From assembly GCA_963719055.1 (NCBI GenBank), contig CAVRAU010000023.1:186001-250000 (forward strand): a DNA stretch of 64,000 nucleotides. The letters are read 5' to 3'. The notes below the pieces were generated by a model, which was not told the DNA's origin, ran no database searches, and saw only the letters and a program-made list of their open reading frames with translations. This document shows, in pieces, positions 63,651 through 64,000 of this stretch. Both the position numbers and the translations under genes were made by a program. Position 1 is the stretch's first letter; every line of letters begins with the position of its first letter. This DNA comes from CAXMQZ01 sp963719055 (lineage in GTDB: Bacteria > Acidobacteriota > Thermoanaerobaculia > Multivoradales > JAHEKO01).

Positions 63651-64000
63651 ATGCTGCTGGGAAAGCACCCATCTGAACAACCGCCCACGCTGCCCCCCGA
63701 CGAACGCAAGCCGCTGCATGCCCCGATTACCGTCCTCAACACAGATGGCAATGGCGGTACCAAGACCTTCTTTGGGTATGCCAAGAACATCAGCAGCAGC
63801 GGCATGATGATCGGGGCGACTTGCCCCAAAGAGCCTGGCAGCCGTTTCCTTCTGGAGATTCCGCTACCGGAGCCCGTCAACGTGGTGGCAACCTGCCTAT
63901 GCGAGGTCGTGTGGAAACGGGACTGGGCCAAGCAGAAATGCCACGAGCCCGGCATGGGCCTGCGCTTTGTCGATCTCCCCGAAGAGATCGCCTCCGCCAT
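63651..64000 (+). CDS. PilZ-domain protein, 3' end missing
   Basis: Runs off the right edge after 116 codons. The frame opens at ATG 63651 (MLLGKHPSEQPP) and has the PilZ pattern: NISSSGMMIG (the D/NxSxxG c-di-GMP motif) and GMGLRFVDLPEE. The usual RxxxR is only partly seen before it (ERKPLHAPI), so c-di-GMP binding is uncertain. Confidence 0.8.
   Translation, partial: MLLGKHPSEQPPTLPPDERKPLHAPITVLNTDGNGGTKTFFGYAKNISSSGMMIGATCPKEPGSRFLLEIPLPEPVNVVATCLCEVVWKRDWAKQKCHEPGMGLRFVDLPEEIASA

Overview
The window is about 64 kb of high-GC, gene-dense bacterial chromosome from a Gram-negative didermic organism. It carries an ExbB/ExbD/TonB system, BamD, a CpoB-like protein, RseP, many lipoproteins, the futalosine menaquinone route (MqnE plus UbiA/MqnP and UbiX homologues), a polarity module (MglA/MglB) and a K/A-rich histone H1-like protein. 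This gene mix and order fit Acidobacteriota best, or a neighbouring deep lineage such as Myxococcota. That placement is inference from gene content; no rRNA gene is present to settle it.

Layout. 1-5.3 kb (mostly minus strand): 5' part of an NtrC-type regulator, selA, a conserved hypothetical, and a tldD/tldE pair. 5.4-8.8 kb (plus): acyl-CoA carboxylase carboxyltransferase, the H1-like protein, glyA. 8.8-11 kb (minus): folC and accD. 11.2-16.3 kb (plus): yebC, ruvC, exbB-exbD-exbD-tonB and a secreted TPR protein, ended by a clear terminator. 16.4-18.1 kb (minus): ftsX-ftsE. 18.2-21.7 kb: a PgeF-like protein, a small protein that appears to start with CTG, an AmgK-like kinase, tatA, a lytic transglycosylase and a lone Fis-type HTH protein. 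21.8-26.2 kb (minus): a LysM protein, cpoB, bamD, rpe and a PASTA protein. 26.2-34 kb: nfo, then a long minus-strand operon (GT-C enzyme, truA, uppS, cdsA, dxr, rseP, redoxin-fold protein) for isoprenoid, phospholipid and envelope work. 34-36 kb (plus): processive GT2 and an acetyltransferase. 36-45.3 kb (minus): NYN-LOTUS protein, mglB, mglA, TPR protein, yvcK, glmU, glmS, uvrD/pcrA. 45.3-47.8 kb (minus): OPT transporter and a PqqD-like protein. 47.9-54.8 kb: pepD, ubiX, molybdopterin oxidoreductase, UbiA/MqnP, mqnE, deoxynucleoside kinase. 55-57.5 kb (plus): panB, panC, a palindromic repeat array, panD. 57.6 kb: tRNA-Arg(ACG). 57.8-62 kb (plus): DoxX, a VKOR-DsbA fusion, an arylsulfotransferase-like lipoprotein and a phosphatase-like lipoprotein. 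62-64 kb: a tyrosine recombinase, a cytochrome c lipoprotein and the start of a PilZ-domain protein.

Two points matter for use of this annotation. First, at least fifteen well-conserved genes are split by single-base frameshifts (tldD, folC twice, yebC twice, ruvC, redoxin, cdsA, uvrD, yvcK, mglB, NYN gene, pqqD-like, OPT, ubiX, panC, sulfotransferase). Several are normally essential, so most are probably sequencing or assembly indels, not pseudogenes; such genes are given here as one feature across the break. Second, the most interesting biology is the VKOR-DsbA fusion beside an ASST-like lipoprotein, the MglAB-YvcK-GlmU-GlmS cluster, the PqqD-like/OPT couple, and a palindromic repeat family between panC and panD with related copies elsewhere.
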